64,000 nucleotides of DNA, taken from positions 1 to 64,000 of the forward strand of contig JAHHIL010000018.1 in NCBI GenBank assembly GCA_019358975.1, given 5' to 3'. The notes beneath the pieces are model-generated. The model was not told where the DNA came from. It saw nothing but the letters and a program-made list of their open reading frames with translations, and made no database searches. Made by a program: the position numbers and the translations under genes. Positions 45,466 through 55,799 of this stretch are shown one piece after another; within the stretch, counting starts at the first letter, position 1, and each line of letters starts with the position of its first letter. This DNA comes from Trichocoleus desertorum ATA4-8-CV12. GTDB lineage: Bacteria > Cyanobacteriota > Cyanobacteriia > FACHB-46.

Positions 45466-46284
45466 CTAGCGGTGGGCTAAAGTGCGGTTAGTCCGGAATG
45501 TAACATTTGTACCATCAGTGGTCTGCTCTAGCACCAGCATCGGCGTTGGCTTCGCTTTCTGATCCCAGTGAATTTGAGCAATGCGACCCTGAATAGTAGG
45601 TTGCCAGGTGTCATTCTCCTCATGGGCAGGGCTGAGGTAGGTTTCTAAGCAATCAATAATTTGGCTAATTGTGACAGAAGTAGGCTGAGTCGGCAGCTTA
45701 GTGAGCTTGATTTGAATACGGAACAATACTCGCTTGGTGCCCTTCGGTAGATCACCGGGTTCATATTCCACATCAAACACTTCATCAACCGCACGACCCG
45801 CGCTAGCAATGCCTACAGAACCCTGATTGGCTTGGCTGGGCCGGAGGGCCAGAGAAATTTTTTCTTTAACTTTAATTTTAATTTGATTGACGATGGCAAA
45901 GTGGAAGACTTCTTCCGCCATCCGCATTCTGAGATAGTCTAAGTTAAATTCTCTAGAGTGAATCAGGTCTGGGTTCTTCTCCATCTTACCGATGGTTTCC
46001 AGAGCCATTTTCAGCTTCTTTTGCATCTCCTTGTTCTTCAAGTCTGCAAACCGTACCTGCTTTTGCAGCTTACTCGCCTGGAGGTGTGAATACACTCCTA
46101 AGCCTACTAAAAGGAGAAACAGACCGCCTGTCGTCATCATCCACGGCTGAGCGGCCCCATCATCGGGTTGCACAGGCTGAGGGGGCGGAGCTGCGGCTTT
46201 AGTTCTGACAGTTTTGGCAGGTTTGATAGGTTTGACAGGAGCTTGAGCCAACCAAGGTTCTAGGAGAAAAAGCGGGGTTGACAT
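45466..46284 (-). CDS. hypothetical membrane-anchored coiled-coil protein downstream of the M15 peptidase gene
   Basis: The protein is about 272 residues from the ATG at 46284; an in-frame GTG at 46383 would overlap the preceding stop codon. It has a Pro/Lys-rich segment, a membrane helix (about 50-68, GGLFLLLVGLGVYSHL), a coiled coil (about 70-105) and a C-terminal alpha/beta domain of about 160 residues. The last domain may be periplasmic or cytoplasmic. I recognise no family, but the position 98 bases after the peptidase gene suggests one operon and a cell-wall role. Confidence 0.55.
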   Translation of the reverse strand: MSTPLFLLEPWLAQAPVKPIKPAKTVRTKAAAPPPQPVQPDDGAAQPWMMTTGGLFLLLVGLGVYSHLQASKLQKQVRFADLKNKEMQKKLKMALETIGKMEKNPDLIHSREFNLDYLRMRMAEEVFHFAIVNQIKIKVKEKISLALRPSQANQGSVGIASAGRAVDEVFDVEYEPGDLPKGTKRVLFRIQIKLTKLPTQPTSVTISQIIDCLETYLSPAHEENDTWQPTIQGRIAQIHWDQKAKPTPMLVLEQTTDGTNVTFRTNRTLAHR

Positions 46285-46382
46285 AATAAATCCAGGCCCA
46301 ACGGTGACTTCTATTTTCAGAATGCCCCGAAGTGGGGCTGTTGCATCACTAGCCGCATCGAAAATACAGGTATCCAAAAACA

Positions 46383-48056
46383 CTAGCGAAGCCAGCGAGC
46401 TCGGTAACTCCGGGCATCAATGTGGCTGAGATAAGGAAAGCTGGCGTATCGGCCTAAGCCACCTGGCCACCAAGAGTCCAAGAACCAGTAGAGCTGATCG
46501 CCTGTAAGACCATCGCAATAAAAGTCGATGGCATCTCCAACAATATGACGGCTATTAGAAACACCACCGACTCTGGCATTGATTTCGGAAGGACGATACC
46601 AACTGGTGATATAAAAAGGCCGACCAATCCGTTCGCGGGCTTGTTGGGCAAGACGTGCAATGCGAACAATGGCATCAACGGTGCTTTGGTCGGGAGGCAT
46701 GCGAGTGCCGCCGTGGGTAGCCTCAGCCCAACTAAAAGTACCGTTGGGGATGATCGAGGCGTAAATCTGGATGTTGCTAGGAGTCCAGCGGGCTGGACGT
46801 TTAGGCAAAATTAGTGGTTCTGGCTTGGGAGCTGCTTCCAAAGCGTCCCGACGGGCTTGCTGCATCCGTTTAACATCTTCAAACAGCGATCGGATGGTTT
46901 GATCACGGGTGCTTAGGCCGCGCCAAAGCTGCACCAGCCGAATCAGAGCTTCTCGCTGATCTTCGGTTTCTCGATACTCGGAAGGAATACGACGGATGAA
47001 TTCAAGCAATTCGCGATCGATTTGTGTGGCGGCATCGGTGAGGGCTGTTTTGTTGGCGGTACTGGTGGCAAGGGTGTTTGGGTTAAGTCCCAAAGCGGCG
47101 ATCGCAGTAGAACGAGAATCCAGCCCCCGCCATAACCGAAAAGTTTCTGTCAGGGCATTTCGTTGCTCTCCTTTGCCCTGGTAGTACTGCGGGATGCGTT
47201 GAGCAAAGGCAATGAGAGCAGGATCAACAATTTTTAACCCAGGCTCTGGAGATGTATCTTTTTCCAAAGAGGCGATCGCGGCTTCACGGGAATCCAGTTG
47301 CCGCCAAAGTTGGGTCAGGCGAACTAGGGCTTCTCGTTGATGGGGGTAGCCTGAATAGTTGCGAGAAAGATTTTGGATGAACTGACCCAGCGCTTGATCG
47401 AGATAGGATTCATCTACTGTTTCGGGGTCAGTATCGGCAGGAGTTTTGAGGTTAAGGGAGGCGATCGCGGCTTCGCGTGAATCTAATTTGCGCCAGATCC
47501 GCAAAGCTTCCAAAAAAGCATCTCGCTGGTAAGGTAACCCTCGGTAATAACTGGGCAGGCGATCGGCTAAGGTGAGGAGCGCTCTATCAAGATAAGCCAG
47601 GTTTTGCGGTAACTTTTCAGCCTTGAAGTCGATGGTTAGGTCGTCTAAATAAGCTTGCAGCAGGGCTTGAGGATTCGACGCTTCTGCTTCTAGACGGGCT
47701 GCGGCTAAGTTACTGGCAGGAGGCGTGTAACCTGCGGCTACAGCTTGAATGAACTTGTTACTATAGCGACCTGTTTCATTGCTCCAGAGATCGGCTGCTT
47801 GCCAGCCTTGAGCAATTAAGCTATCCGTAATGCTGCGAATTGTATTAGCGGCGTATTGGATTTGCCCTGTAAAGGTATTGACTTGGCCCAGGGGAATTTG
47901 GTTGGTAGGCGCAATCCCTAACCCGGTTTCTCCATCTTCCAAGGTTGGCTTACCTTGAACCTGATACAGTGCTGCCAGGATGGGTTTATGAATTCCGGCT
48001 CGTTCTGCTTCTAGCAGGTAAAGGTAGTTGCGCTGGTCTGGTGTCAGTTTTCCCAT
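46383..48056 (-). CDS. M15-family peptidase with four internal repeats
   Basis: The 557-residue protein has a C-terminal domain (about 430-557) that is a D-Ala-D-Ala carboxypeptidase-like M15 fold. Its zinc and catalytic residues are visible: His504 and Asp511 in SRHIVGDAIDF, and His545 in YLSHIDAR. Residues of about 1-110 resemble a lysozyme-like or peptidoglycan-associated domain (LTPDQRNYLYLLEAERAGI, LGIAP). Between them are four related 43-residue segments at 159-201, 222-264, 280-322 and 349-391, with consensus YYxG, QRxAL, LWRxLDSR and AIxSL. No signal peptide is visible, which is odd for a wall enzyme. Confidence 0.75.
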   Translation of the reverse strand: MGKLTPDQRNYLYLLEAERAGIHKPILAALYQVQGKPTLEDGETGLGIAPTNQIPLGQVNTFTGQIQYAANTIRSITDSLIAQGWQAADLWSNETGRYSNKFIQAVAAGYTPPASNLAAARLEAEASNPQALLQAYLDDLTIDFKAEKLPQNLAYLDRALLTLADRLPSYYRGLPYQRDAFLEALRIWRKLDSREAAIASLNLKTPADTDPETVDESYLDQALGQFIQNLSRNYSGYPHQREALVRLTQLWRQLDSREAAIASLEKDTSPEPGLKIVDPALIAFAQRIPQYYQGKGEQRNALTETFRLWRGLDSRSTAIAALGLNPNTLATSTANKTALTDAATQIDRELLEFIRRIPSEYRETEDQREALIRLVQLWRGLSTRDQTIRSLFEDVKRMQQARRDALEAAPKPEPLILPKRPARWTPSNIQIYASIIPNGTFSWAEATHGGTRMPPDQSTVDAIVRIARLAQQARERIGRPFYITSWYRPSEINARVGGVSNSRHIVGDAIDFYCDGLTGDQLYWFLDSWWPGGLGRYASFPYLSHIDARSYRARWLR

Positions 48057-48102
48057 AAGCTACAGCACTCAATTGCCCTAATCGTTACAGTTACTAACCA
48101 AG

Positions 48103-48891
48103 ATGCCTTTAACGCTACTGTCTCAGGATTTAGTCGCTAATTCCCTTAAGAATGTTCGCCTAGTAGCCACCGACATGGATGGCACACTAACCCAAAGCGG
48201 CAAGTTTACGCCCACTTTACTACAGGCTTTGGTGCAGTTAGCGGGGGCTGGCATCAAAGTTTTGATTGTCACTGGGCGATCGGCAGGTTGGGTTGGAGGC
48301 TTGGTCAACTATTTGCCTGTTTGGGGGGCGATCGCGGAAAATGGTGGTTTGCTTTACTCTAGCCAAACTGAGACTAGCGAAACTAAAACGCTTAGCGCAT
48401 TGGTTGCCATTCCCGATTTAGCAGTGCATCGCCAAAAGCTGGCCCAAACCTTCCAACGATTGCAAGCCGATTTTCCGCAGTTACAGGAGTCTGCCGACAA
48501 TCGTTTTCGGCTCACAGACTGGACATTTGATATTGAGGGGCTCAGCCTAACAGAAATTCAAGCGATTAATGCCTATTGCCAAGATCAAGGCTGGGGCTTC
48601 ACTTACAGCAATATCCAATGCCACATCAAGCCGATAGAGCAGGACAAAGCGACTGGGTTACGGCGAGTTTTAGGTCAATATTTCCCTACCTACACAACGC
48701 AGCAGGTCGTAACGGTCGGGGATAGCCCCAATGATGAAAGCTTGTTTGATGCCAACCAATTTCCCCTGTCAGTTGGGGTCGCCAATGTGAGAGATTATGC
48801 TGATCAGTTAATCCATCACCCTGCTTACATCACCCCGCAACCTGAAGGCGCAGGATTTTGTCAGTTAGCGGAATGGTTGTGTGCTCTTTAA
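48103..48891 (+). CDS. HAD-superfamily phosphatase (Cof/MPGP-like)
   Basis: The 262-residue HAD hydrolase has motif I ATDMDGTLT (about 21-29), motif II IVTGRSAGW (about 57-65), a type IIB cap (about 85-185) and motif IV VVTVGDSPNDESLFD (about 206-220). It dephosphorylates a sugar phosphate or similar small molecule. The family includes mannosyl-3-phosphoglycerate and sucrose-phosphate phosphatases, but I cannot choose among them. It overlaps the CorC-type gene by four bases, tail to tail. Confidence 0.85.
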   Translation: MPLTLLSQDLVANSLKNVRLVATDMDGTLTQSGKFTPTLLQALVQLAGAGIKVLIVTGRSAGWVGGLVNYLPVWGAIAENGGLLYSSQTETSETKTLSALVAIPDLAVHRQKLAQTFQRLQADFPQLQESADNRFRLTDWTFDIEGLSLTEIQAINAYCQDQGWGFTYSNIQCHIKPIEQDKATGLRRVLGQYFPTYTTQQVVTVGDSPNDESLFDANQFPLSVGVANVRDYADQLIHHPAYITPQPEGAGFCQLAEWLCAL

Positions 48892-50240
48892 GGAGAGCTT
48901 CTAGGGTGAAAAGGCTCATCACTGGAGTCAGTGCGATCGCTAGAGGCAATAGGCATCACCAAAACCTTATCAACTCGGTTGCCATCCATATCCATCACTT
49001 CAAAGCGTAGTCCCTGCCACTCAAAGTGATCTGCGGCAGTAGGGATGTGGCCCAAATGCATCACTACAAAGCCGCCTAGCGTGTGATAATTGCCCTTCTC
49101 TTCCCCAGGGATTTTATTAATCTCTAGAATCTCTTTGAACTCATCCACGGTTAGCATGCCGTCTAGCAGCCAAGAGCCATCCTCACGCTGTACGGCATAG
49201 GGTTCCTCCAAGTCCTCAACTGAAGGAATATCACCAACGATCGCTTCCAAAATGTCATTCAAAGTGACGATCCCCTGAATCACACCATACTCATCTACTA
49301 CGACTGCGATGTGAGTACTGGATTTTTTAAACAACTCTAGGACTGACAAAGCCCGAGTACTCTCTGGAATAAACAGTGGTTGCCGCAAGTTGGTAGTTAA
49401 GTCGATCGACTCTCCTACTAGACTCCGCACCAACAAATCATTGACATGTAGGACTCCCAAGACGTTATCGATGCCACCTTGGCACACAGGAAACCGGGAA
49501 TGTACCCCCTCTGTAATTTTCTGACGGTTTTCTTCTAAAGAGTCCTCCAGGTCCAGCCAGACAATATCGGGGCGCGGTGTCATCAAAGCGTTGGCGCGGC
49601 GATCGCCTAAGCGAAATACCCGCTCCACCATGTCCTGCTCGACCTCCTCAAAGGTTCCTGCCTCCGTTCCCTGTTGCAGTAAGACCCTTATTTCTTCTTC
49701 AGTCACCATCGGCTCGTCCGAGGGCCTGATGCCCAAGAGCCGCATCACCATGTCTGTAGAGGCGCTCAAGAGATGTACTACAGGGGCAGCGAACATCGCT
49801 AACATCCGCATTGGGCCAGCGACCGAGGAAGCGACCCGTTCTGGGTTGTTTAGCGCCAATTGCTTAGGCACTAGTTCACCAATAATCAGGGTTAGGTAGG
49901 TGACGACCATAATGGCAAGGCCCGAAGCGATCGCCTCTCGGTAAGCAGCTAATCCAGGAACCATGCCTAAGAGAGGGCCAATTCTTCTAGCCAGAGTGGA
50001 CTCACCCACAGCACCAGACAAAATGACAATGAGTGTGATGCCAATTTGAACAGTAGCCAAAAACTGATTTGGAGCGTTTGCTAGGTCGAGGGCTGTGCGA
50101 GCTTTGGCATTTCCCTCATTCGCCATCTGCTGGAGTCGCACCTTGCGTACCGAGACGATCGCCATCTCCGACAGCACAAAGACACCATTGGCAAAGGTCA
50201 GCAAGATAAGGATGAGGAAATCAAAAAGAAAAGAGGACAT
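48888..50240 (-). CDS. CNNM/CorC-family CBS-domain membrane protein (HlyC/CorC)
   Basis: The 450-residue protein has a DUF21/CNNM membrane domain (about 1-200, four helices, beginning LLTFANGVFVLSEMAIVSVRK), two CBS domains (about 215-335, with LMTPRPDIVWLD and VVDEYGVIQGIVTLNDIL) and a CorC-HlyC domain (about 350-430). The family transports or senses Mg2+/Co2+; the older name hemolysin is misleading. Which ion it handles here is inferred. Confidence 0.9.
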   Translation of the reverse strand: MSSFLFDFLILILLTFANGVFVLSEMAIVSVRKVRLQQMANEGNAKARTALDLANAPNQFLATVQIGITLIVILSGAVGESTLARRIGPLLGMVPGLAAYREAIASGLAIMVVTYLTLIIGELVPKQLALNNPERVASSVAGPMRMLAMFAAPVVHLLSASTDMVMRLLGIRPSDEPMVTEEEIRVLLQQGTEAGTFEEVEQDMVERVFRLGDRRANALMTPRPDIVWLDLEDSLEENRQKITEGVHSRFPVCQGGIDNVLGVLHVNDLLVRSLVGESIDLTTNLRQPLFIPESTRALSVLELFKKSSTHIAVVVDEYGVIQGIVTLNDILEAIVGDIPSVEDLEEPYAVQREDGSWLLDGMLTVDEFKEILEINKIPGEEKGNYHTLGGFVVMHLGHIPTAADHFEWQGLRFEVMDMDGNRVDKVLVMPIASSDRTDSSDEPFHPRSSP

Positions 50241-50717
50241 TCCTGAGTTGCCTGTGATTGTGGCGAATCGCGCCTAACGTCTTAAGTATCTTAATATTCA
50301 GAATCAAAGGTTCTAAATATTCCAAGAGTCTAAAGGCGCAATTTTTGTCCAGACCTAACAAGTATTAGCCAACACAAGCGAAGCAAATATTGTAGCGATC
50401 GCTTCACCTCCCAACCATACAGGCAGATAGGGTCTAGCTAAAAACATGACGGCCCAGTGGGACTCAATTTTGCCGACGCGCCAGACACATAGCAATAAGG
50501 CTGACAAGTCAAAGTTGAAGCGAACCCAGGGTGCTCAATCATAAAAGCCAGTTCGGATCGAAGTAGTCACAATCTATTCAGCAGCAATTTAGCCTAGCCT
50601 TTCAAAACTACCGCTAACAGTGAAAGCCCCCGATCGCTTTACTAGAGACCGGAGGCAGTTTTTTTTCTAGCGTTCTAGCAGGTTAGAGCGAGAACTTGAG
50701 GGAACTAGATTAGGGGG
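50241..50717. other. intergenic region
   Basis: The 477-base gap contains one stem-loop near its right end (next entry) and otherwise nothing I can recognise. A 32-codon frame at 50447 lacks protein character. Confidence 0.5.
50626..50666. terminator. stem-loop terminator
   Basis: An imperfect stem of GCCCCCGATC (50626-50635) and GACCGGAGGC (50647-50656) has eight T on the plus side and A8 on the other. It probably ends the minus-strand repeat-protein transcript 62 bases away. On that strand its T-run is short (TTTCACTG), so it is annotated without strand. Confidence 0.55.
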
Positions 50718-51857
50718 TTAGGATTGGTAGCGCTTCTTGGTTTCTTCGTCATCGGTGATAGCATCAATGGGGCGATCGCTGGTCAGCTTGGGCTCGGTTG
50801 CAGACACAGGCTTAGTTACAGGAGTGGGGTTTGTACCAAGCAGTGGATCTACACCCAGCAGTGGATCTACACCCAGCAGTGGATCTACATCCAGCATGGG
50901 ATCTCTATATAGATCACGGTTAGCTGACGTAGAGGAAGTTGAAGTTGGGCTAGTCGAGGTTGGGCTGGTTAAAGGCTGACTACCTAAGCTTGGCTTAGTT
51001 TTGTCGGCGATCGTACCTTTAGCCTCGTCAGCGGTGCCCTTCACAGAATTCTTCACAGAGTCGGTTACACCCCGAACATCGGCTTCATTGACTTTACCCT
51101 TCACAGAGTTGCTCACGCCACGAACGTCAGCCTCATCAATCTTGTGCTGTACAGAATTGGTCACACCCCGAACGTTGGCTTCATCGATTTTGCCCTTCAC
51201 AGAGTTGCTGACGCCACGAACGTCAGCCTCATCAATCTTGTGCTGTACAGAATTGGTCACACCCCGAACGTTGGCTTCATCAATTTTCTGTTTTACAGAA
51301 GCACTTACGCCCTGAACATCAGCTTCATCAATCTTGTGCTGCACAGAGTCAGTTACGCCACGCACATTCGCTTCATCGATTTTGCCCTTCACAGAGTTGC
51401 TGACGCCACGAACGTCAGCTTCCTCAATTTTCTGTTTCGCAGAATTAACGGCACCTTTCAAGTCAGCTTCATTCACTTTCTCTTTGACGGTTTCAACCAC
51501 ACCTTCTACTTGGTGGGTGACTCCTTCAACGGCATCCTTCATCGTATGGACTGCACTATCGACTTTCTGGTCAATTCCTTCTGCGGCTTGGTTACCAATC
51601 GCTGCACCTGCGATCGCGCCACCTACAGCACCAACGGCTGCGCCTAAGCGTCCACCGACCATTCTACCAATGGTAGCTCCAGCAATCCCACCGCCAGCCG
51701 CACCAATAGCTTCCGCAACGATGTGGTTAGCAGATTGATCTTGGTCAGAAGCATTCTCTTGGGGCTGGATTTCTGCACTAGTCTCTATGATTTCGACATC
51801 GATAGGAGCTAGGTTGTCTTCGTTGCCCATGTATGAGGAGTTATTGATGTTAGTCAT
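50718..51857 (-). CDS. glycine-zipper protein with nine tandem 16-residue repeats (LEA-like)
   Basis: The 379-residue protein has an acidic disordered N-terminus (1-45), then a glycine-zipper segment (about 48-92, GAAGGGIAGATIGRMVGG, likely membrane-inserting), then nine exact-length 16-residue repeats at 127-270 with consensus K(I/V)DEA(D/N)VRGV(S/T)NSV. These predict long amphipathic helix like group 3 LEA proteins. The repeats alternate in two types, giving a 32-residue superunit. A Thr/Ser/Pro-rich stretch follows, then DPLLGV six-mers and a charged end. The type suggests membrane or protein protection in desiccation, which is inference. DNA repeats are near identical, so copy number probably varies. 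Confidence 0.75.
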   Translation of the reverse strand: MTNINNSSYMGNEDNLAPIDVEIIETSAEIQPQENASDQDQSANHIVAEAIGAAGGGIAGATIGRMVGGRLGAAVGAVGGAIAGAAIGNQAAEGIDQKVDSAVHTMKDAVEGVTHQVEGVVETVKEKVNEADLKGAVNSAKQKIEEADVRGVSNSVKGKIDEANVRGVTDSVQHKIDEADVQGVSASVKQKIDEANVRGVTNSVQHKIDEADVRGVSNSVKGKIDEANVRGVTNSVQHKIDEADVRGVSNSVKGKVNEADVRGVTDSVKNSVKGTADEAKGTIADKTKPSLGSQPLTSPTSTSPTSTSSTSANRDLYRDPMLDVDPLLGVDPLLGVDPLLGTNPTPVTKPVSATEPKLTSDRPIDAITDDEETKKRYQS

Positions 51858-52158
51858 ATGCCAAATTTCCTGCGAGTTTATAACTTTTGCTTATTTGTCC
51901 CCAGTTTATCGATTAATAAAGGAGCTGACCTCCCCTGTCGGGAGAGATCCAGAAGATCTAGATTCATCTAATAGAGGTATCCCTTAGGTGAAAGAGCTAC
52001 TACTGATCAGGCTGGTTTGCCCGCAGGTTAGATCCAAAACTGGACCAACTAATTGCATCAACAAGAAGACAATTTCAACCAACGGCTTTGGCTGGGGCTT
52101 CTACAATACAAAGATAGGTAAACATTCTTGACTGTCCGCTGCCCCGGTTCCAGAATCT
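51858..52158. other. intergenic region upstream of mfd
   Basis: The 301-base spacer between the divergent repeat-protein gene and mfd must hold both promoters. I could not identify a clear promoter pair, and I see no repeat or small gene. Confidence 0.4.
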
Positions 52159-55100
52159 ATGGCTTTTTCGTCAATTATTCGTGCCCTTGGGCGATCGCCC
52201 CTCACCACCGAGCTGTTAACCAAACTAAAACAGCAACAAGTCCTGAGGCTCAACGGTGTGTCTCGCATTCCCAAGGGCTTGGTAGCCTCTGCTTTGGCCC
52301 AAACTGGCCCCCGCAACTTGTTAGTGATCACTGCAACCCTAGAAGAAGCGGGACGCTGGACTGCCCAATTGGAAGCGATGGGCTGGCAAACGGTTCATTT
52401 CTACCCCACCTCCGAAGGGTCTCCCTACGAACCCTTTGATTTAGAGTCGGAGATGGCTTGGGGCCAGCTACAAGTCCTAGCGGATCTAGTGGGCAGTCAA
52501 ACGGCTAGTAGTAATGGCAATGGCAACGGTAATGGAGATAGTCCAGGCACCGAGACGGGTCGAACGGCGATCGTTGCTACAGAACGAGCCTTACAGCCCC
52601 ACTTACCTCCGGTTGAAGCTTTCCGCCCCTACTGCCTCACGCTACAAAGAGGCACAGAAGTTGACCTCAACGCCTTTAGCAACGAACTGACTCGCTTAGG
52701 ATACGAGCGCGTTTCCCTGGTAGAAACTGAAGGTCAGTGGAGCCGTCGGGGAGACATTGTGGATGTGTTTCCTGTCGCCGCCGAACTTCCGGTGCGTTTG
52801 GAATGGTTTGGCGACGAACTCGACAAGATGCGCGAATTCGACCCTGCAACTCAGCGATCGCTCGACTCAATCAACCGTCTCGTTCTCACGCCTACCAGTT
52901 TTAGCCCGATTGTGAGATCTGCGTTCACAGGCGAGAAAGCAACGGCACTGAAAACCTATCTCAACTCCGCTGATCAAGAGAAATTTGAGCAAGACCAACC
53001 CTTAGCAGGTCTGCGTCGTTTTCTAGGTTTAGCCTTCGACCAACCCGCCTCCCTTCTTGATTACTTACCCGAAAACACCCTAATCGCTCTAGATGAACCG
53101 GAGCAGTGCCGCGCTCATGGCGATCGCTGGTTTGAGCATGTGGAGGAGCAGTGGAGGGAGGAAGGAGGAAAGGGGAAGGATGAAGGAGGAGGGATGAAGG
53201 ATGAAGGAGGAGGGATGTTCGCCCCTAGCGTTCCCGAAGGGTGGGATGAAGGGGCAGCCTCTCTTTTGCCGAAGATCCATCGTTCCTTTGAAACCTCACT
53301 CGCGGAAGTGGAATGTTTCGATCGCCTCTATCTCTCAGAACTGGTAGAAGAAGTTGCAGGGGCTGCTCCATCTCTCAATCTTGCCAGCCGCCCGGTTAAT
53401 GCCACTCCGCACCAGTTTGGTAAGTTGGCGGAGACGATTCGAGGGGAGCGCGATCGCGGTTTCTCGGTGTGGCTAGTGTCAGCGCAGCCGTCGCGATCGG
53501 TGTCGTTATTACAGGAGCACGATTGTCCGGCGCAGTTTGTCCCGAATCCTAGAGATTTTCCCGCGATCGAGAAACTTCAGATTCAGCGGGTGCCTGTAGC
53601 AGTAAAGTATTCGGGCCTCGCGGAGATTGAAGGGTTTGTTTTACCGACCTTCCGCTTGGTAGTCGTTACCGACCGAGAGTTTTTTGGTCAGCACACCCTG
53701 ACAACCCCCAGCTATGTGCGGAAGCGACGACGGGCGGCCTCTAAGCAAGTTGACCCAAATAAGCTGCAACCGGGGGATTTTGTCGTCCATAAAAGCCACG
53801 GTGTTGGCAAGTTCCTGAAATTAGAGAGCTTGACGATCAACCATGAAACCCGTGAGTACTTGGTGTTGCAGTATGCCGATGGTTTGTTGCGGGTGGCAGC
53901 AGATCAAGTCGGGTCGCTGTCTCGGTTCCGAGGGGCTGGGGATGCGGTGCCAGAGCTGAACAAAATGTCCAGCAAGGCTTGGGAGAAGACCAAGAGCAAG
54001 GTTCGCAAGTCAATCAAGAAGTTGGCGGTGGATTTGCTGCAACTATACGCCCAGCGATCGCAACAGCAAGGCTTCACCTACCCCACAGACATGCCTTGGC
54101 AGCAAGAAATGGAGGATTCTTTCCCCTACCAACCCACTCCTGATCAGCTCAAAGCGACGCAAGATGTCAAGCGGGACATGGAGAATTCTCGCCCGATGGA
54201 CCGCCTGGTTTGTGGAGATGTGGGCTTTGGTAAAACCGAAGTGGCAATTCGAGCCATCTTCAAGGCAGTCACAGCAGGTAAACAAGTTGCGCTATTGGCT
54301 CCCACGACAATCTTGACGCAGCAGCACTACCACACACTCAAGGAACGATTTGCCCCTTACCCCATCCAAGTAGGTCTGCTAAATCGCTTCCGCACCGCCG
54401 ACGAAAGACGGCAGATTCAGCAACGTTTAGCCACCGGAGAGCTAGATATTGTCGTGGGCACCCATCAACTCTTGGGTAAAGGCGTTGCCTTCCGAGATCT
54501 AGGCTTGCTGGTAGTGGATGAGGAACAACGGTTTGGGGTGAATCAGAAGGAGAAGATTAAAAGCCTGAGAACCCAAGTGGATGTGCTGACGCTCAGCGCT
54601 ACACCGATTCCCCGGACGCTTTATATGGCGCTGTCTGGAGTGCGAGAAATGAGCTTAATCACGACTCCACCGCCTTCTCGCCGTCCGATCAAAACTCACT
54701 TGTCTCCTTTCGACTCTGAAACGGTGCGATCGGCAATTCGCCAAGAACTCGATCGCGGCGGTCAGATATTTTATGTGGTGCCCAGGGTGGAGGGGATTGA
54801 GGAAACTTCCACTAAAATCCGCGACATGGTGCCAGGGGCAAGGCTAGCGATCGCTCACGGTCAAATGCCAGAGGCAGAACTAGAATCCACCATGCTCACC
54901 TTCAGCAATGGGGACGCGGATATTCTCCTCTGTACCACAATTATCGAATCGGGCTTGGATATTCCACGGGTGAACACCATCTTGATTGAGGATGCTCAGC
55001 GCTTTGGCTTGTCGCAGCTATATCAGTTGCGGGGTCGTGTCGGTCGAGCGGGGATTCAAGCCCATGCCTGGTTGCTCTATCCCAAGCAAAGCCAGCTTTC

Positions 55101-55779
55101 TGATACGGCTCGTCAGCGTTTACGAGCGATTCAGGAGTTTACGCAGCTCGGTTCTGGCTATCAGCTCGCCATGCGGGATATGGAGATTCGCGGCGTGGGT
55201 AATTTGTTAGGGGCAGAGCAGTCGGGTCAGATGGACGCGATCGGGTTCGATCTCTATATGGAGATGTTGGAGGAATCGATTCGGGAGATTCGCGGCCAAG
55301 AGATTCCCAAGGTGGACGATACGCAAATCGATCTCAGTGTGACTGCCTTTATTCCGGCTGATTACATCCCCGATCTGGATCAGAAGATGAGTGCGTATCG
55401 GGCGGTGGCTTCAGCCAGTACGAAGGCTGAGTTGATGCAAACGGCGGCAGAATGGAGCGATCGCTATGGTGCAATTCCGCCCGCAGCTCTGCAATTAATT
55501 CGGATTGTGGAGCTGAAACAAATTGCTAAGAAGTTAGGTTTCTCGCGGATCAAGCCAGAGGGTAATCAGCATGTGGTGCTAGAAACGCCAATGGAGGAGC
55601 CTGCTTGGAATCTGCTCAAGGCGAATCTGCCCGATCATCTGCAATCTCGCTTTGTCTATACGTCGGGTAAGGTAACGATACGAGGTTTAGGGGTGTTGGG
55701 TGTGGAGCAGCAGTTGGCGAATTTGATTGATTGGTTGAGGCGGATGCAGGGGGCTTTACCGGAGCCTGCTTTGGTTTAG
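52159..55779 (+). CDS. mfd: transcription-repair coupling factor
   Basis: Mfd removes RNA polymerase stalled at lesions and recruits UvrAB. The 1206-residue protein has the UvrB-like region (about 1-320), RNA-polymerase interaction domain (about 530-600, [17 protein letters not shown]), RecG-like motor with Walker [11 protein letters not shown] near residue 686 and VVDEEQRFG (DEEQ box), and the C-terminal TRCF domain. Two inserts are unusual: an Asn-Gly run ([14 protein letters not shown], about residues 116-130) and a Gly/Glu/Lys-rich block (about residues 330-370), encoded by purine-rich repeats at 53150-53220. The protein is longer than most (about 1150). Confidence 0.96.
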   Translation: MAFSSIIRALGRSPLTTELLTKLKQQQVLRLNGVSRIPKGLVASALAQTGPRNLLVITATLEEAGRWTAQLEAMGWQTVHFYPTSEGSPYEPFDLESEMAWGQLQVLADLVGSQTASSNGNGNGNGDSPGTETGRTAIVATERALQPHLPPVEAFRPYCLTLQRGTEVDLNAFSNELTRLGYERVSLVETEGQWSRRGDIVDVFPVAAELPVRLEWFGDELDKMREFDPATQRSLDSINRLVLTPTSFSPIVRSAFTGEKATALKTYLNSADQEKFEQDQPLAGLRRFLGLAFDQPASLLDYLPENTLIALDEPEQCRAHGDRWFEHVEEQWREEGGKGKDEGGGMKDEGGGMFAPSVPEGWDEGAASLLPKIHRSFETSLAEVECFDRLYLSELVEEVAGAAPSLNLASRPVNATPHQFGKLAETIRGERDRGFSVWLVSAQPSRSVSLLQEHDCPAQFVPNPRDFPAIEKLQIQRVPVAVKYSGLAEIEGFVLPTFRLVVVTDREFFGQHTLTTPSYVRKRRRAASKQVDPNKLQPGDFVVHKSHGVGKFLKLESLTINHETREYLVLQYADGLLRVAADQVGSLSRFRGAGDAVPELNKMSSKAWEKTKSKVRKSIKKLAVDLLQLYAQRSQQQGFTYPTDMPWQQEMEDSFPYQPTPDQLKATQDVKRDMENSRPMDRLVCGDVGFGKTEVAIRAIFKAVTAGKQVALLAPTTILTQQHYHTLKERFAPYPIQVGLLNRFRTADERRQIQQRLATGELDIVVGTHQLLGKGVAFRDLGLLVVDEEQRFGVNQKEKIKSLRTQVDVLTLSATPIPRTLYMALSGVREMSLITTPPPSRRPIKTHLSPFDSETVRSAIRQELDRGGQIFYVVPRVEGIEETSTKIRDMVPGARLAIAHGQMPEAELESTMLTFSNGDADILLCTTIIESGLDIPRVNTILIEDAQRFGLSQLYQLRGRVGRAGIQAHAWLLYPKQSQLSDTARQRLRAIQEFTQLGSGYQLAMRDMEIRGVGNLLGAEQSGQMDAIGFDLYMEMLEESIREIRGQEIPKVDDTQIDLSVTAFIPADYIPDLDQKMSAYRAVASASTKAELMQTAAEWSDRYGAIPPAALQLIRIVELKQIAKKLGFSRIKPEGNQHVVLETPMEEPAWNLLKANLPDHLQSRFVYTSGKVTIRGLGVLGVEQQLANLIDWLRRMQGALPEPALV
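53150..53225 (+). repeat. purine-rich short repeats inside mfd
   Basis: The segment repeats GGATGAAGGAGGAGG-type words about three times (gaaggaggagggatgaagga...). It is in frame and encodes [18 protein letters not shown] in the linker after the UvrB-like region. Similar purine-rich sequence occurs upstream of ho1 (9943-10005). Confidence 0.7.
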
Positions 55780-55799
55780 TTATTGGCTTGGTTAAGCCC

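Noticed and set aside
50447-50666. A possible small RNA ending at the stem-loop 50626-50666
   Set aside because: No promoter was seen, and the stem-loop is adequately explained as the terminator of the minus-strand repeat gene.
51001-51738. Open frames on the plus strand antisense to the 16-residue repeat gene
   Set aside because: They repeat exactly with the coding repeats of the minus-strand gene and have no independent start signals.
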